Below, piece after piece: positions 1-9,874 of a DNA stretch of 24,500 nt. Source of the stretch: Cristatella mucedo (lineage: Eukaryota; Bryozoa; Phylactolaemata; Cristatellidae). Position 1 is the first letter of the stretch. The number at the start of each line of letters is the position of its first letter. Under the pieces are notes generated by a model, which saw nothing but the letters and a program-made list of their open reading frames with translations, did no database searches and was not told the DNA's origin. A program made the translations under genes and the position numbers. Location: contig WPIO01000056.1 of assembly GCA_009760855.2 (NCBI GenBank), forward strand, positions 714,001-738,500, read 5' to 3'.

Positions 1-117
1 CGAAGGGTTGGCTTTGGCTGCTTCCTCATCCTTCGGCTTGAACTCGAGGCACGAGTTCACATCCCAGCATACAACGAGTCCACTTCCCTTCACGGCATAC
101 GATTGCAGCCTAATGTA
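1..117 (-). CDS. Partial exon of an unidentified gene, cut by the window edge
   Basis: On the minus strand a good acceptor (pyrimidine stretch, then CTCACAG) opens an exon at 117 that stays open to the window edge: 39 codons beginning YIRLQSYAVKGSG and continuing GLVVCWDVN. It ends in a charged stretch, EFKPKDEEAAKA. It starts in phase 0, which is how the upstream exon at 179-249 ends, so the two join without a frame break. The G-V-V-x-W-D pattern faintly recalls the strand that opens GOLD domains in Sec14-like proteins, but this is only a resemblance and I do not recognise the family. The gene continues to the left of the window. Confidence 0.55.
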
Positions 118-178
118 CTGTGAGTACACAGTATACCGTTCGTTGACGATACAAGCCCAAATCGCAAGCCACACCGAC

Positions 179-249
179 CTGTTCCTGCGACAAGGTCACG
201 CTCAGGGAGCTGTTAATCGGCAGGATCCTCTCCTCGTCGCGCTTGCCCC
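179..249 (-). CDS. Internal exon of the same unidentified gene
   Basis: A strong acceptor (long T run, then TTTTCAG) at 250-251 opens a 71-nt exon ending at GAACAG followed by gtcggt. It starts with two bases that finish a split codon, then encodes GKRDEERILPINSSLSVTLS and QEQ, and ends in phase 0. The intron to the next exon is only 61 nt (118-178), short for this window. The GA run at 279-311 reads as CT on this strand and lies upstream of the acceptor. No upstream exon was found, and the join to the Trio-like gene can be neither shown nor excluded. Confidence 0.55.
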
Positions 250-278
250 CTGAAAAAAAATACAGAAAGCTGCAGCTA

Positions 279-311
279 GGGAGAGGGAGAGAGAGAGAGG
301 GAGAGAGAGAG
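279..311. repeat. Imperfect (GA)n microsatellite
   Basis: Short GA/GGGA run. On the minus strand it is a CT-rich tract about 30 nt upstream of the acceptor at 250. Confidence 0.9.
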
Positions 312-443
312 CAGCAGTGCATCGGACAAGAGCTTAGCCTGACGACTAGCCATCAGCAGCCAGCATCTGAGGTAAGCTACACAAAACTAACAGGATGCTT
401 TAAAGTAACTTAATAGCGCTACTGCTACCGACAAAACGAGCAG

Positions 444-707
444 ATGTCGATCAGATGGTTCACACTATGCTCCCGAGCAAGGTACTCAGTGCTAAGACTT
501 TTCATTTTAATGCTTTTTGTTTGTGGCAGCATGCAAACTGGTCCACATGCCAACATTCATCTTCAGCAAGATGTTCTTGGTGATTTGCCAGGATTGCAGG
601 CTGCGTTGGGTGAAGTGCATGACGCCTGCCTGCATGAATCTTTAAACGCGTTGAAAATCTTGAGCCAGCTCGCAGCCAACTATTCCCTGGCCTCTTACAG
701 CCAATAA
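444..707 (+). CDS. Candidate small secreted protein, or a terminal exon; unidentified
   Basis: An 87-codon reading frame from ATG at 444 to TAA at 705-707. The first 30 residues look like a signal peptide: a basic N-terminus (R4, R11, R13, R18) followed by the hydrophobic run LFILMLFVCG. The remainder is an acidic, amphipathic-looking segment (QQDVLGDLPGLQAALGEV), then LNALKILSQLAANYS. An alternative reading is that the T-rich stretch ending GTTTGTGGCAG at 530 is a splice acceptor, so that 531-707 is the last exon of a plus-strand gene. The start context is poor (C at -3). I know of no matching family, and a chance open frame of this length is possible. Confidence 0.28.
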   Translation: MSIRWFTLCSRARYSVLRLFILMLFVCGSMQTGPHANIHLQQDVLGDLPGLQAALGEVHDACLHESLNALKILSQLAANYSLASYSQ

Positions 708-1229
708 GTCAGTTGCAATCAACTTCGACTAGTTAAGTACCCATAGTTAAGGTCCGTGGTGGCCAGAAACTAGGAAGCTAGCTCCTCACTTGACGTAGGG
801 GATCAGACGTCGTTGCACAGTCGGCAACAGCAATCACCAAAACGTCGAAGCGCAATACCCAAGTTAGTACCTAGGTAGCTGCTTATTACGGTCGGCCAAT
901 GTGTTTCTGAGAAGTAAATGGTCGCAAATGGCTATAGAGATAACCAAAGGAACTGCAAGGAGCACAGTAAATCGTCTGAAATTCCAAAACAGTTTAAAAT
1001 AGATCCAGTAGACGGCAACCGAAGGACCAAAGGCCAGTTTCAAGGAGCAACCTTGTCATCGGCCCTCAGATGGCTTTATTGAGTGGTGCAGAGTAAACGA
1101 AGCATTAGCCTAGGACCCAAATTACAGCAGATGCTGAGGGCTATGCACTACCAAAACTTTGACATGTACTATCGGATATATGCTGACCCACGAGGCCCAC
1201 CACAGCTTGGCTCATTCATACCTAGCTGA

Positions 1230-1595
1230 ACCGCTGCCCCAGTTTCAGCCTCTTCGTGCCCTCAGGTCCTGTATGGACAATAAATTAGCTGTTCCATTCC
1301 TCCGCTTACAAGACCGTTGGCGACAGAAGCTTTTGCTCTGCAGGTCCAAGACTGTGGAACTCGTCTCCACGATTCTTACGCAACGACAACCATTCACCTC
1401 CTGCCGACTATGGTAATCATTTCCAGCCGTCCTGAGCTGCTACTTCGATGCTACTCGCTACTTCAACTGCTTTCCTGACTCAGCTATGCTTCTCGCTTTC
1501 TCTTTGTTGCGTGAGATGTATTCTTATGGCTACCGAATGTGTACCAAAAGCCGCTTAGGCTTAGAGTGCGCTATAAAAACTCTCCTGCGTAACAC
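1230..1595 (+). mobile_element. Degenerate non-LTR retrotransposon (LINE) 3' end, reverse-transcriptase C-terminus
   Basis: One frame reads LRSCMDNKLAVPFLRLQ, which fits the 'LRS...L.VP..RL' block near the C-terminus of CR1/L2/Jockey-group reverse transcriptases. About 30 nt further on, in a shifted frame, comes AGPRLWNSSPRFLRN, the very typical '(A)P.LWNSLP..(L)R' motif. One extra base near 1341 would account for the shift. Downstream at about 1550-1590 is a GCGCTATAAAAAC block resembling the widespread GCGCTATATAAAT tail of such elements. This is a dead fragment, and the clade cannot be fixed from this stretch. Confidence 0.6.
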
Positions 1596-1599
1596 TCAA

Positions 1600-3355
1600 A
1601 TTGTCTTTGTGGCTTTGCGGAGTTACAGACAGAGACACACTACATTTACATCACATTACAGCAGAATTCTTCAAAAGCCTTACTCAACGGTATCACAACA
1701 GCTGCCGCTGAAACATGCTAGAGAGAGCATGCCCAATACGCAGCGGGCGAAAGAAGATGAGTACATCCCGGTGACGATCGCGGCCAAAGCCGGCTATTGC
1801 CGGCGCAGGTTTTCTTGAATTCGCTAGCTTCAAGTAGCGGACACAGATTTTGCATACAGTTAGGATATTACCCATCAGCTGGTAGGTACTTACAGTATTT
1901 GACGACAGCTATGTTGACAGGGGCAGAACAGGTCACCCTCTTCGCCATCCTGCCGTTCGGCTGCTAGCTACGTTCACTTCGCAAAGACCGCGCTCCGCCC
2001 AGCAATGAGAGTGCTCTGCTTGAGTTCCGGGACACTGGGTTTGCCTGGCCGTCCGTACAGCTGAAGCGTCAGCCACTTTGCTGAAACTGAATTAAAAATA
2101 CATTCTCATTTTTAAAGCATTCTTTTAACTTCACCGTAAGCATTGCCGCTAGCTTAGTGACAGGAGACCACTTCCTGTCTCTAGTCGGCTGATCGAACGC
2201 CATGGCTGCGGATCACGCCATGTGGCCAGATGGGAGCGGATGTTTACCAGCAGGCGTATGGGAGCGGTAGATTACGTCAAGTTTACACTTACAAGAATGT
2301 TTTATGTGTGAAGCTGTATGAATAAAATTTGGAAAATATATATATATATGCATTACTATTTGTGGTGATTGCCTCAATGTGAAGCTCTCGTCAATGTCCG
2401 TAAAAAGCCCGTTGCTCCTAGCGGACTTAGTAAAGCGCCTCACGCCCGTACACATTGCCTCTCATTTAAAATGGATCTAAGATTTGTGCCGAGCTTAGGT
2501 ACTGCGGAAGACACACATTATGCTAAAGCGTCCGTTTTGGCGAGCCCGCCCGCGCGGCAATCACACATTTTGAGGGCTTAAATAGAGGAAAACATCCGCA
2601 AAAATAAGAGCCTTCGAAAAGCGCAAAAAAATAGCAAAAAAACTCGTACAATAAAAATATCCCCAAATCAACTTATTATTTATGAATATTTTAAGAATCT
2701 CACATTGCGTTGCTAAAGTTTTGCCTATTACCTTACTGTAGTCTGTATTTCGGAAGGAATTAATAGATTGAGTAAGGAATGTGTTAAAGCCGATGTGTAA
2801 TTAAGACTTGAATTGGCAGAATTGGCTCTTATGGTTACGACGGCATGGAACACAGTAAGTAAAAATTTTGTCTTCTGCTTAGCTATTAATTTTTTATTGC
2901 TAAATTGTGTAACCTATGCTTAGTTTTGAGTTGCGTGCGTTCTTCCTTAGCCAAAAACGACCTTCGGTCGCTGCTGGGAAGAGGCGCTCTTAAACAAGCA
3001 AAAAGAAAAACGTAAAAGTGCCTGAGCTGCACTTGAAAGTTTGCAGGGGACGGGGCTCCCTTGGAATTGCTCTGTTAAGTAGTTGCTGAGGAGCACGACA
3101 GCAGCAGCTCGACGGGCAAAGAACCTGTCTTACTAGGCGATTTTGGATGCGTCGGCGGCAGCTGCTGTGATGGTGAGATAAGTGGCTATCGTTTAAGCTT
3201 GAATTACGATTCAGCTTTTGCGTCATTGCTTGCAGCCTCTTTTCATTTTTGCGTCATTGCGGATTGATTTTTTACGGTATTCAGTGGTAAGAAATAAGTT
3301 GTCGTTAAGGCGCGTGGGCATTAAACGGTTCATTTGTATGAAGCTCACGGGCCCT
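1600..3355. other. Non-coding stretch, no gene recognised
   Basis: Mixed-composition DNA that becomes AT-rich from about 2580 to 2930, with a short (TA)n at 2337-2350. Open frames here are short and show no domain or splice structure I can support. Confidence 0.6.
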
Positions 3356-3359
3356 GATT

Positions 3360-3490
3360 TGGCCCTGGAGTAGGATGTAAGGAGTAAGATGCTCGCCTTA
3401 GACCCCCCGAGGTCGTCAAAGCAAGGCTCGAGCCTTTCGGCATGTGTCAAGCACCTGGATGGATATAAAGTTTTCGTAGGGCGCCATGCA
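3360..3490 (+). mobile_element. tRNA-derived SINE, copy 1
   Basis: The head is tRNA-like: an A-box-like region near 3370-3392 and a B-box-like AAGGCTCGAGCCTT at 3423-3436, which can form a T-arm. The 3' body (GGCATGTGTCAAGCACCTGG, then ATAAAGTTTTCGTAGGG) matches the copy at 18.2 kb almost base by base (GGCATATGTGAAACGCCTGA, then ATTAAGTTCTCTTGGGG). The shared GCTYGCC...CCGAGGTCGT core is also in the 19.0 kb copy. Element ends are approximate. Confidence 0.7.
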
Positions 3491-4109
3491 AACCAATTAT
3501 ATTATAAATAATTAAGGGCAACCTTAAAGGCTGACCTCGAACATTTATGTCCGCCACTTGATTAGCTCACTTGTCGGGGAGTCAGTCATACACTTGGACG
3601 GCCCTGAGATCAGAGCACCAAATATTTAAGTCATCGGGGGGGGGGGTCGTAGGGGCCAGAAAAGTGGTGAGAAACATATTGTTTTTTGCTGGCGGCCGTA
3701 ACGACGGGAGCAGGGTTCCATTTTCTAGTGACTTTTGCCTATGTGAGAGCTTCTTAGCAATGGCGATCTTTCCCGAGCGTGAATGCTTGATTAAGTGCTC
3801 CGTGCTGCTGCTGCTTCGAGCCAGCGTGGCTCGATGCAGACCCGGCAGACATTGCATTTCCCTCTCTAGGCTTGCTAGTTTGCTCCTACACAAGCAGGCT
3901 CGTAGGCACCGTCAAGCAAGCCAGAGGTTGCTAGGATGCGTTTCGGATGGATGTGTCGATGCTCGGTGACCGAAAAACATCATTTAATATTTACAGTGTG
4001 AATACTGAGAGTGAGAAGGAGAGCAGGTAAAGAAGAGCGACCTTCCAGCCTCTGGACAGAGGGAGCCAGATGACGTCTAAGCAGGGCATTGGTAGATATG
4101 AGGCCGACG
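3491..4109. other. Non-coding stretch with one poly-G tract
   Basis: Contains an 11-base G tract at 3636-3646. Open frames on both strands (about 3571-3969) overlap each other and have no recognisable domain. I see no gene. Confidence 0.5.
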
Positions 4110-4151
4110 ATCGCCCAGCAGCAGCAGCCAAGCCTGCTGCTGCTGGGCGAT
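4110..4151. repeat. Perfect inverted repeat (18-bp arms, 6-nt loop) rich in CAG/CTG
   Basis: The left arm at 4110-4127 (atcgcccagcagcagcag) is the exact reverse complement of the right arm at 4134-4151, with CCAAGC between them. The arms are not pure triplet repeat, since the seven terminal bases ATCGCCC/GGGCGAT also pair. Confidence 0.95.
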
Positions 4152-4342
4152 TGGCAGCCAGTGTGCCCACAGCTTGCTGCCGGCTGAGGGAGCTGGAATG
4201 ACAGTAGCTTCGTCTGTGCAGTTACTTACCGTTCAGTTGAGTGGCCCGAAGGCCGCTATAGGATTTATAAGTCTGGTTTAGTTCAAGCTGCTGCATTTGG
4301 GCCAGAAAAATTCTCGGCACGATTTTTTAGTGAGAGGAAGAC

Positions 4343-4432
4343 AGAGATAGATAGATATACAGATAGATAGCTAGCTAGTTAGCTAGCTAAGATAGATAGC
4401 TAGATAGATAGATAGACAGAGAGACATGGACA
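4343..4432. repeat. GATA/TAGC tetranucleotide repeat cluster
   Basis: Alternating runs of AGAT/GATA and CTAG/TTAG units, grading into a GA-rich stretch to about 4500. Confidence 0.9.
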
Positions 4433-5300
4433 GGGACAGAAAGGGAGAGCATGAGAGAGGAGAGTTGGAGAAAAGAGAGTTGAGAGGGGGAGAAAGGTAG
4501 AAACAGAGATGAGGTTTGTGCTCTGAAGCACCAAACTAACCATAGTCCATGCAATTAATTAGTGGATATATAGGGGTGATCAAATGTGAAACATGGAGAG
4601 CAACCAAGTAGCTTAACATTAGCCCCAGAAGTGCCCAGGGTGCATGGATCAACTGAAAAATGGCTCGGGCTTTAGCTGATCTAGTTTAACTACCTCTCAG
4701 ACTTACGCTACTTACGGTTCCATGCTACTTATGGTCCCGTGGGCTGAGTGGGAAGCTGAACTGAATGTCTCCTGACCCAAGTAGGGAGACTGCTCTGGCT
4801 GCTACAGGAGCGAAACAACTTGCTATTAATGCATAATGTCCTGTTTGTATTGATATGCTATACATCAATACGACGGCGACGGTTGGCTAGAGCCAGAGAA
4901 CGAAGGGACCTACAAGTGAGTGACAGAACCTTCAAGTCAATGCTCTACTTGATTGGGAGCCGGTCAGCAAGAAATGATGTGATGTGCCAACTGCGCTGCT
5001 CACGACGGGGAAGCCTAGCTGCAGCGTTTTTGCACCAATTGTAAGCACCTGATGAGCGCTGCGTAGGACTGCAAGAACTGCAAGCACCGTGCTACGTCCG
5101 AGCCTGGAGCCTCTCCTCGAAGTCCATCCAGACGCAAGACGGCTGAAAGCGCAAAATTCTCACAGCCTGTGCTGAGAGCAATCAGAGGATGAATGAAAAA
5201 AAATAGGGTTACCTTTATGTGAGCTACTGCGACGTTCCCGCACTCTTGTCCACACGTGCAGGCGAACACTTGCCAGCTTGCCAGCGAGCTATCGGCACGA
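4433..5300. other. Non-coding stretch, no gene recognised
   Basis: A GA-rich start, then ordinary sequence. The frame at 4820-5044 plus has no recognisable domain and no supporting splice sites. Confidence 0.5.
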
Positions 5301-5331
5301 GAGACAGAGAGAGAGGGAGAGAGAGACAGAA

Positions 5332-5430
<99 letters not shown>

Positions 5431-5472
5431 AAAGAGACAGAGACAGAGAGACAGAGAGACGGAGAGGGGGAG
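5301..5472. repeat. (GA)n microsatellite with imperfect flanks
   Basis: Pure GA from about 5335 to 5425 (about 45 units), flanked by GACAGA and GGGA variants. The long Arg-Glu or Ser-Leu repeat proteins predicted across it are artefacts of the array. Confidence 0.97.
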
Positions 5473-7000
5473 ACTGATTCCTTTGACAGAACCCCAATCA
5501 GGAGTGGTCGACACATGCCAAAATGAGGCTGGGACAAATGTGAGAGTGGCGGCATCAAGTTGGCCTAGCATGACGACAGACTGCAATCACCGGTCAGAAG
5601 CAGTTGCTGCTGCTCGGCAGGCAAGCCGCCGATCGAGAGCTGAAGCCGCACCGAGGATCTAGAAGACCAGCGTGGAGGATCTGAAAGGGAGTCTTTTTTT
5701 GTCATACTGGCCACTCCACCGTGCCCCAGACCAGTCACCAATCCACGTGGCAGCTGAGAGACTCGCCAAGCGGCTCTGCGTGCCTACGGCTGCTGTGAGG
5801 TGGCAAGCAGAGCTGCTATAGAAGCAGCAGTAGGTGTCAAGAGCAGTGGTCACAGAGGCCAATGACGGCGGCGCAGGCAAGCCGAACCGCCGCTGCTGCC
5901 TCTGCAAGCGGGCGCATTTGCGCAGAGCCCCGAGCTCCCGAGCTGCCATGCAGCCAGGGCCGACAGAGCACGGGCTCGAGCAGACGAGTCAAAGCAGTAC
6001 TCGGAATAGGCTCTCTGGTCACGTGTTCTCTTGAGCCGGGCACTACCGCCTCGAGTATTCAGCAGTTCACAGAGCTGCCGGAAAGGGGTTTAGGAGGCTG
6101 GCGGTGCAGCTGTCAAAGGAATGCATCCGGTATCTGTTCGCAGGGAAGCTGAACGTCTCCGAGCTGGACGTCTCGATCACCGGGGCTCCCTGCCTCTCGC
6201 TACAAGGCAAAGGAGGGTGACCTCGGCAGCAGACTCTACCAGTTCGTCCATCCATCAGCCAGATCTACCAGAGTCGCTCTCTAGCTTCCGCTGGCTGCGG
6301 CATTGGCAGAAGTCAGTGCAAGGTGTGAGACATGAGAGGCTTCGTATACAGAACAAGCCAGCTTCTCTGCTGCTAGCCACCGCAACTGTTGGCAATCTCT
6401 CATCGGCGGTCACATTGCCGACGACACCGAGTCACCATTTCTGCACGCCGTCGTCTGATGTCTCACGGGGTCGATGAGAGCTGCAGAGGCACAGATGAGG
6501 CAGCGCTAGCACCAGCGGCTTCAGCGCCGGATCGGCAAGCACAGCAAGACACAGCGCAAGGTGCAAATAGGGTGCCGATGCTGGCCGATGCGAGTGACCT
6601 CTTGTGCACCCTGACCTCTGGTGCACTCATCATCTCTGCCTTCCTTCCTTCTTTCCTTGCATCTCTGGTGCACTCCCTTCCTTCCCTTCTTCCTTCAGCT
6701 TCGTGTTCAGATCGTTGCCGATCGGGCACTCCTATCAGACTCAGTGGCCAGCTGGAACCAGACACTGGGTTCCCCTGCATGCACCGTCTTTTGCTTCTCC
6801 AGTGCCACTACCGCTCACCCGTGAGCTCTCGGCGTGAGCCCACCCTGCCCAGGGGTGCGCAGCAGCTGCTGCTGGCACGAGAGGCATGGCAACGATGCAC
6901 GATCTCCTGAGCAGAGGCGAAAGACCGCACGGATACGCGAGTGCGAGCACTCAAGCTTTCCGGTGGCATGCGCGCAAGCAGCGAGAAACTTGGGCATAAA
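5473..7000. other. GC-rich stretch without a recognised gene
   Basis: Several overlapping open frames on both strands give serine/arginine/alanine-rich translations with no domain I recognise. A 6040-6220 plus-strand stretch reads well as protein (for example KECIRYLFAGKLNVSELDV), but no matching exon neighbours were found. CTTCCTTC-type short repeats lie at 6640-6700. Confidence 0.4.
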
Positions 7001-7079
7001 TCGGGTGCCTAAGCAAAGAACCGACCCTTCCAACGTCGACGAAAAATTCGTAGTGGAGACAGTGCTGTAAACTTTCTAG

Positions 7080-7260
7080 TTAGTGTCCTAGTTTGCCTTA
7101 CCTTCAATACCGTCCTTTCGGCAACCTTAACTACATTTTGCGCTCGAGAAACATTGTGCAAAATGGCCAAATAAGGCATACAATAGTCGATATTGGGCAG
7201 CGGTACAATTAAAGCACGAGCCTGCTCGCTCGGAACAGCATAGTGGGAATAATTTAAAGC
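7080..7260 (-). mobile_element. Degenerate LINE reverse-transcriptase fragment
   Basis: The minus-strand translation reads ARALIVPLPNIDYCMPYLAI, then AQNVVKVAERTVLKVRQ. This fits the 'V.SR(L/I)DYCN.LL.GLP...LQ.VQN.AARL(V)' block of the C-terminal half of CR1/L2/Jockey-group reverse transcriptases. The catalytic core (YADD) is not present here. It abuts the ATT-rich tail of the next element, so one insertion may have landed beside or inside the other. Confidence 0.6.
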
Positions 7261-7299
7261 TGAGATCCGCCCTGAAATGCTTGGAAACGAGTTTGTGAG

Positions 7300-7690
7300 C
7301 ATCTAGGATAATAATAATAACAATAATACATTTGTATAGCACCCTCAAAGGACTGAATATCTTTCTAGGCACTTTACAGATGCTGTATCAAATGCATTGC
7401 CAAATGATTAGTGGTAACATCTGCAAGCAGAAGGCATAGTGTAACCAGGTACATGCACGCAAAGAACGAATCACGAAGACCCATCAAATGCTGTTGTAAA
7501 CAGGTGCATTTTAAGCTTCTTTTTACATGTCTCGTCAGGGGACGTTGTGAATAAGGAACAGCCTGCTTCAGGACTCAAACCCACGATAAGGAACGCTGTA
7601 GCAACAGCATTAACGTTTACAATGCTTAAATAATAACGGGCAGAGTCGGGCCATGCAGATAGGCTACCAAAATGGTTCCCAGTGTGGTGC
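7300..7690 (-). mobile_element. Retroposon 3' end with ATT-rich tail, copy A
   Basis: Reading the minus strand, a stretch encoding KKKLKMHLFTTAF (resembling the 'LK.HLF..AF' C-terminus of LINE reverse transcriptases) is followed by a 3' region. It ends GTGCTATACAAATGTATTAT with further TTATTATTAT at 7305-7325. The last about 70 bp match the element at 19.3 kb (both contain ATACAAATGTATTATT and AAAGTGMCTAGAAA). A B-box-like GTGGGTTTGAGTCC lies at about 7571-7584 on the same strand, so a SINE that borrowed the LINE tail is also possible. Confidence 0.65.
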
Positions 7691-7973
7691 ATTCACTCGG
7701 GGGGGGGGTGGGGGAGTGCATAGCCTTGGCACCAGCTAGGCGAACCATTCCTTTTAACGATGGCAAGAAAAACGCAGGACACCTGTCGCACACTGACAGG
7801 GCATATGCACATGCATACCTGGACAATCCAACAGCCTTACAGTGTCACATGCTCGTGTGCTGCAGCTGCGGAAGCACGACGGCCCTGCTCACGCCGCTTC
7901 AAGCTGCCTCTACTTCAAGTGCCCGCGCGCACACGATGTCGGGGGAGGGAGGGAGGGCGGCGGTCGCTCCTAC

Positions 7974-8169
7974 CCAGTATCATATTCTGCTGCTGCTCCA
8001 GCATGCTGGTGATGTGGTTGAGCCAGACGATCCTCGACTCATGGTCTGCCGGATGCAGAATGAGGCGCAGGTCGGAGCCGGGCGTCTTGTCTGCGAGCAG
8101 TAAGCCGCCCTGCAGCTGGCCACCGCCGCTGCCTTTAACGCTGCAGCTCTCCAGCGACATGTTGTTCAC
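7974..8169 (-). CDS. trio: Trio-like exon: C-terminal half of the PH2 domain
   Basis: This exon completes the PH domain beta-sheet and supplies its C-terminal helix. It begins VNNMSLES (the beta-strand after the exon 8659-8850 end), then a glycine-rich loop, then TPGSDLRLILHPADHESRIV, and ends WLNHITSMLEQQQNMIL. This aligns with human TRIO 'ETFILHSSSPSVRQTWIHEI' and 'NQILENQRNFL', including the invariant PH tryptophan. The acceptor is TTTCGAACAG and the donor is G/gtagga. It enters in phase 0 and leaves in phase 1. If the donor is not used, the frame reads on 20 codons to a stop at 7915-7917. No matching next exon was found. Confidence 0.92.
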
Positions 8170-8658
8170 CTGTTCGAAACAGCGACCACGCACATGCACG
8201 CTGCCACTGCCTCGCTGCTCCATCGATGCCCCGTCGAATGGAGGGGGGGCCCTGCGTGACAGGAGATGAAGAACGGATGGTGCCAGGGCAGCGCCGAATG
8301 CTTCTAAAGTTGAACAAGGCCGCCAGGCACTCGCTTCCGGAGTGAACCAACAACAATCGACCGCAGGTGCCGCCATATGGCTGACCGTTTGGTCTTGCAC
8401 CCTGCTCTACGGAATGCGCTCTAGCTAGCGTTCTCCAGGCCGAGCGCTTCGCAAGCGCGCTAAGCACGCAAGCAACGTGTGCAGTGACAGGCAAAAAAAT
8501 CAAAGAGCATCAAAAGATCGACTATGCTCCTGACGTCACCGATCTACTCGAAGAGCTTAAAGCTGCTTTGTGCCAGCTCACGGCTGCCCGAGCGGAAGCA
8601 AACGTGCACACGTGCCGCCATGGGATGCTGCGATGCCACGGTCGATGCGCGCCCAGAC

Positions 8659-8850
8659 CCTCAGTTTATTCTTGAAGATGTAGCAGGGCTGAGCGAGGGC
8701 GCTCTTTCTTTCCACGGCCTCGCTGAAGATGATGATCTGCTCGAAAAGGAAGACGTGCCTCTCGCGCGGCTTCTGGTCGCTCTTGGCCCCCAGCTCGACG
8801 ACCATGACCTTGTCCTGATGCAGCAGCTTGCCCTGTGCAGTGATGCTGCC
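8659..8850 (-). CDS. trio: Trio-like exon: DH-PH junction and N-terminal half of PH2
   Basis: Sixty-four codons starting GSITAQGKLLHQDKVMV and including the family signature ERHVFLFEQIIIFSE, then PCYIFKNKLR. It matches human TRIO 'GKIVAQGKLLLQD', 'RRIFLFEQIVIFSE' and 'GFLFKNSIKV'. PH2 packs against the DH domain and restrains RhoA exchange in vertebrate homologues. Phase is 0 at both ends, and the join after GRLQGFD restores the conserved GFDG. The donor is AGG/gtctgg, weaker than the others, but cutting here is needed to join KNKLR to VNNMSLES as in the family. Confidence 0.93.
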
Positions 8851-9745
8851 CTGCCAACGATGGATGAGGGCTTAAAGTGCACACACAGCGCGAGATGATC
8901 TGCTGGGGGGGGGCTACTCGCCGCTCTGCGCGCGCCGAGCTTCGGAGGTAGGTGATGAACCATGGACCGTGCACTCAGTCGGAAGCCGCTGTGCACCGTA
9001 CACACGCTGTACAGTACGCTGCCAGCTGAGCCGAACTGCAGCAAAGGCAGCTGCTACGCAGGCTACGCAGCCGGAAAGAATGGCCGACCAAAAAATTCAA
9101 AGGGTGCTAGGAAACTATCAGTGTCATCTCTGTGTGTGTGGCGGAAAACTTAGGCGCTAGCAGAAGTAGAGAAAAATAAGCATGTGCCGTGCAGCATGCT
9201 GGAAAGTGACACTGGCTGTTATGAGATTCAACTGGTGTGAGAGTGATAGATGGACATGAAGACTATATATATATAGAACAAGAGGAGAGGGAAGAGAAGA
9301 GAAGAGAGATGTGAACGAACGAGATAGATAGAACGATAAAGAGAGATACACAGAAATACACAGAGAAAGATACACAGAGAGAAAAAGCGAGACATGGAGA
9401 GTGAGAGAGTGATAAAGAGAGCGATGAAGGAAAAGAGAGTGAGAAATCGTCATTCTGACAAGTGCATCTCGATCATGCCTGAATGTAAACTCCTGTGCCT
9501 CCAGTTTGCGTTCACTCTCATCCTTGTGCCAGTAGACACGCATGGGCAGGTGAGAGCGGTCCCTCGATGCTTGTTTATTCACCCACGTGCTCCGCTCACC
9601 ACGTGCCTGCAGTCACTTGTGTGTGTGTGAGCGTGCACGCAAAACGAGCGTGCAAGTGGCAGATGAGCACAGTCGTGCGAGCAAGTCCGAAGGGCACGCT
9701 GCCTTGCTTGCCAGTGGGCAGCGCACGTTGAGAGTGCACGCTTAC

Positions 9746-9874
9746 GTCGAAGCCCTGCAGCCTGCCGGCGTTCATCATGTCATTGGCTGCCTTGGGCACG
9801 ACATGCATCACCTGGATGGCAGCCTCCAGACCTGTGCAGTTTTCCATGCACCGCTGGCTGAACTTGTAGATCTC
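9746..9874 (-). CDS. trio: Trio-like exon: last helix of the DH2 domain
   Basis: Forty-three codons, phase 0 to 0, with acceptor TCCCTGCAG and donor GAC/gtaagc. The product EIYKFSQRCMENC, then LEAAIQVMHVVPKAANDM and MNAGRLQGFD corresponds to human 'DFLKYSKKAS...LERAVEVMCIVPRRCNDMMN VGRLQGFD'. This is the long C-terminal DH helix that continues into the PH linker. The near-identity of NDMMN-GRLQGFD is one of the strongest links to the Trio/Kalirin DH2 rather than DH1, where the equivalent is 'NDAMHLSMLEGFD'. Confidence 0.95.

Noticed and set aside
5015-5662. Long Arg-Glu or Ser-Leu repeat reading frames on both strands
   Set aside because: They are produced by the (GA)n array, with no start context, domain or splice support. 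The same applies to the frames across 15368-16319.
6032-6220. Plus-strand stretch reading RLEYSAVHRAAGKGF, then KECIRYLFAGKLNVSELDV
   Set aside because: It looks protein-like, but the open stretch is only about 60 codons, the opposite strand reads equally well, and no neighbouring exons or recognised family were found.
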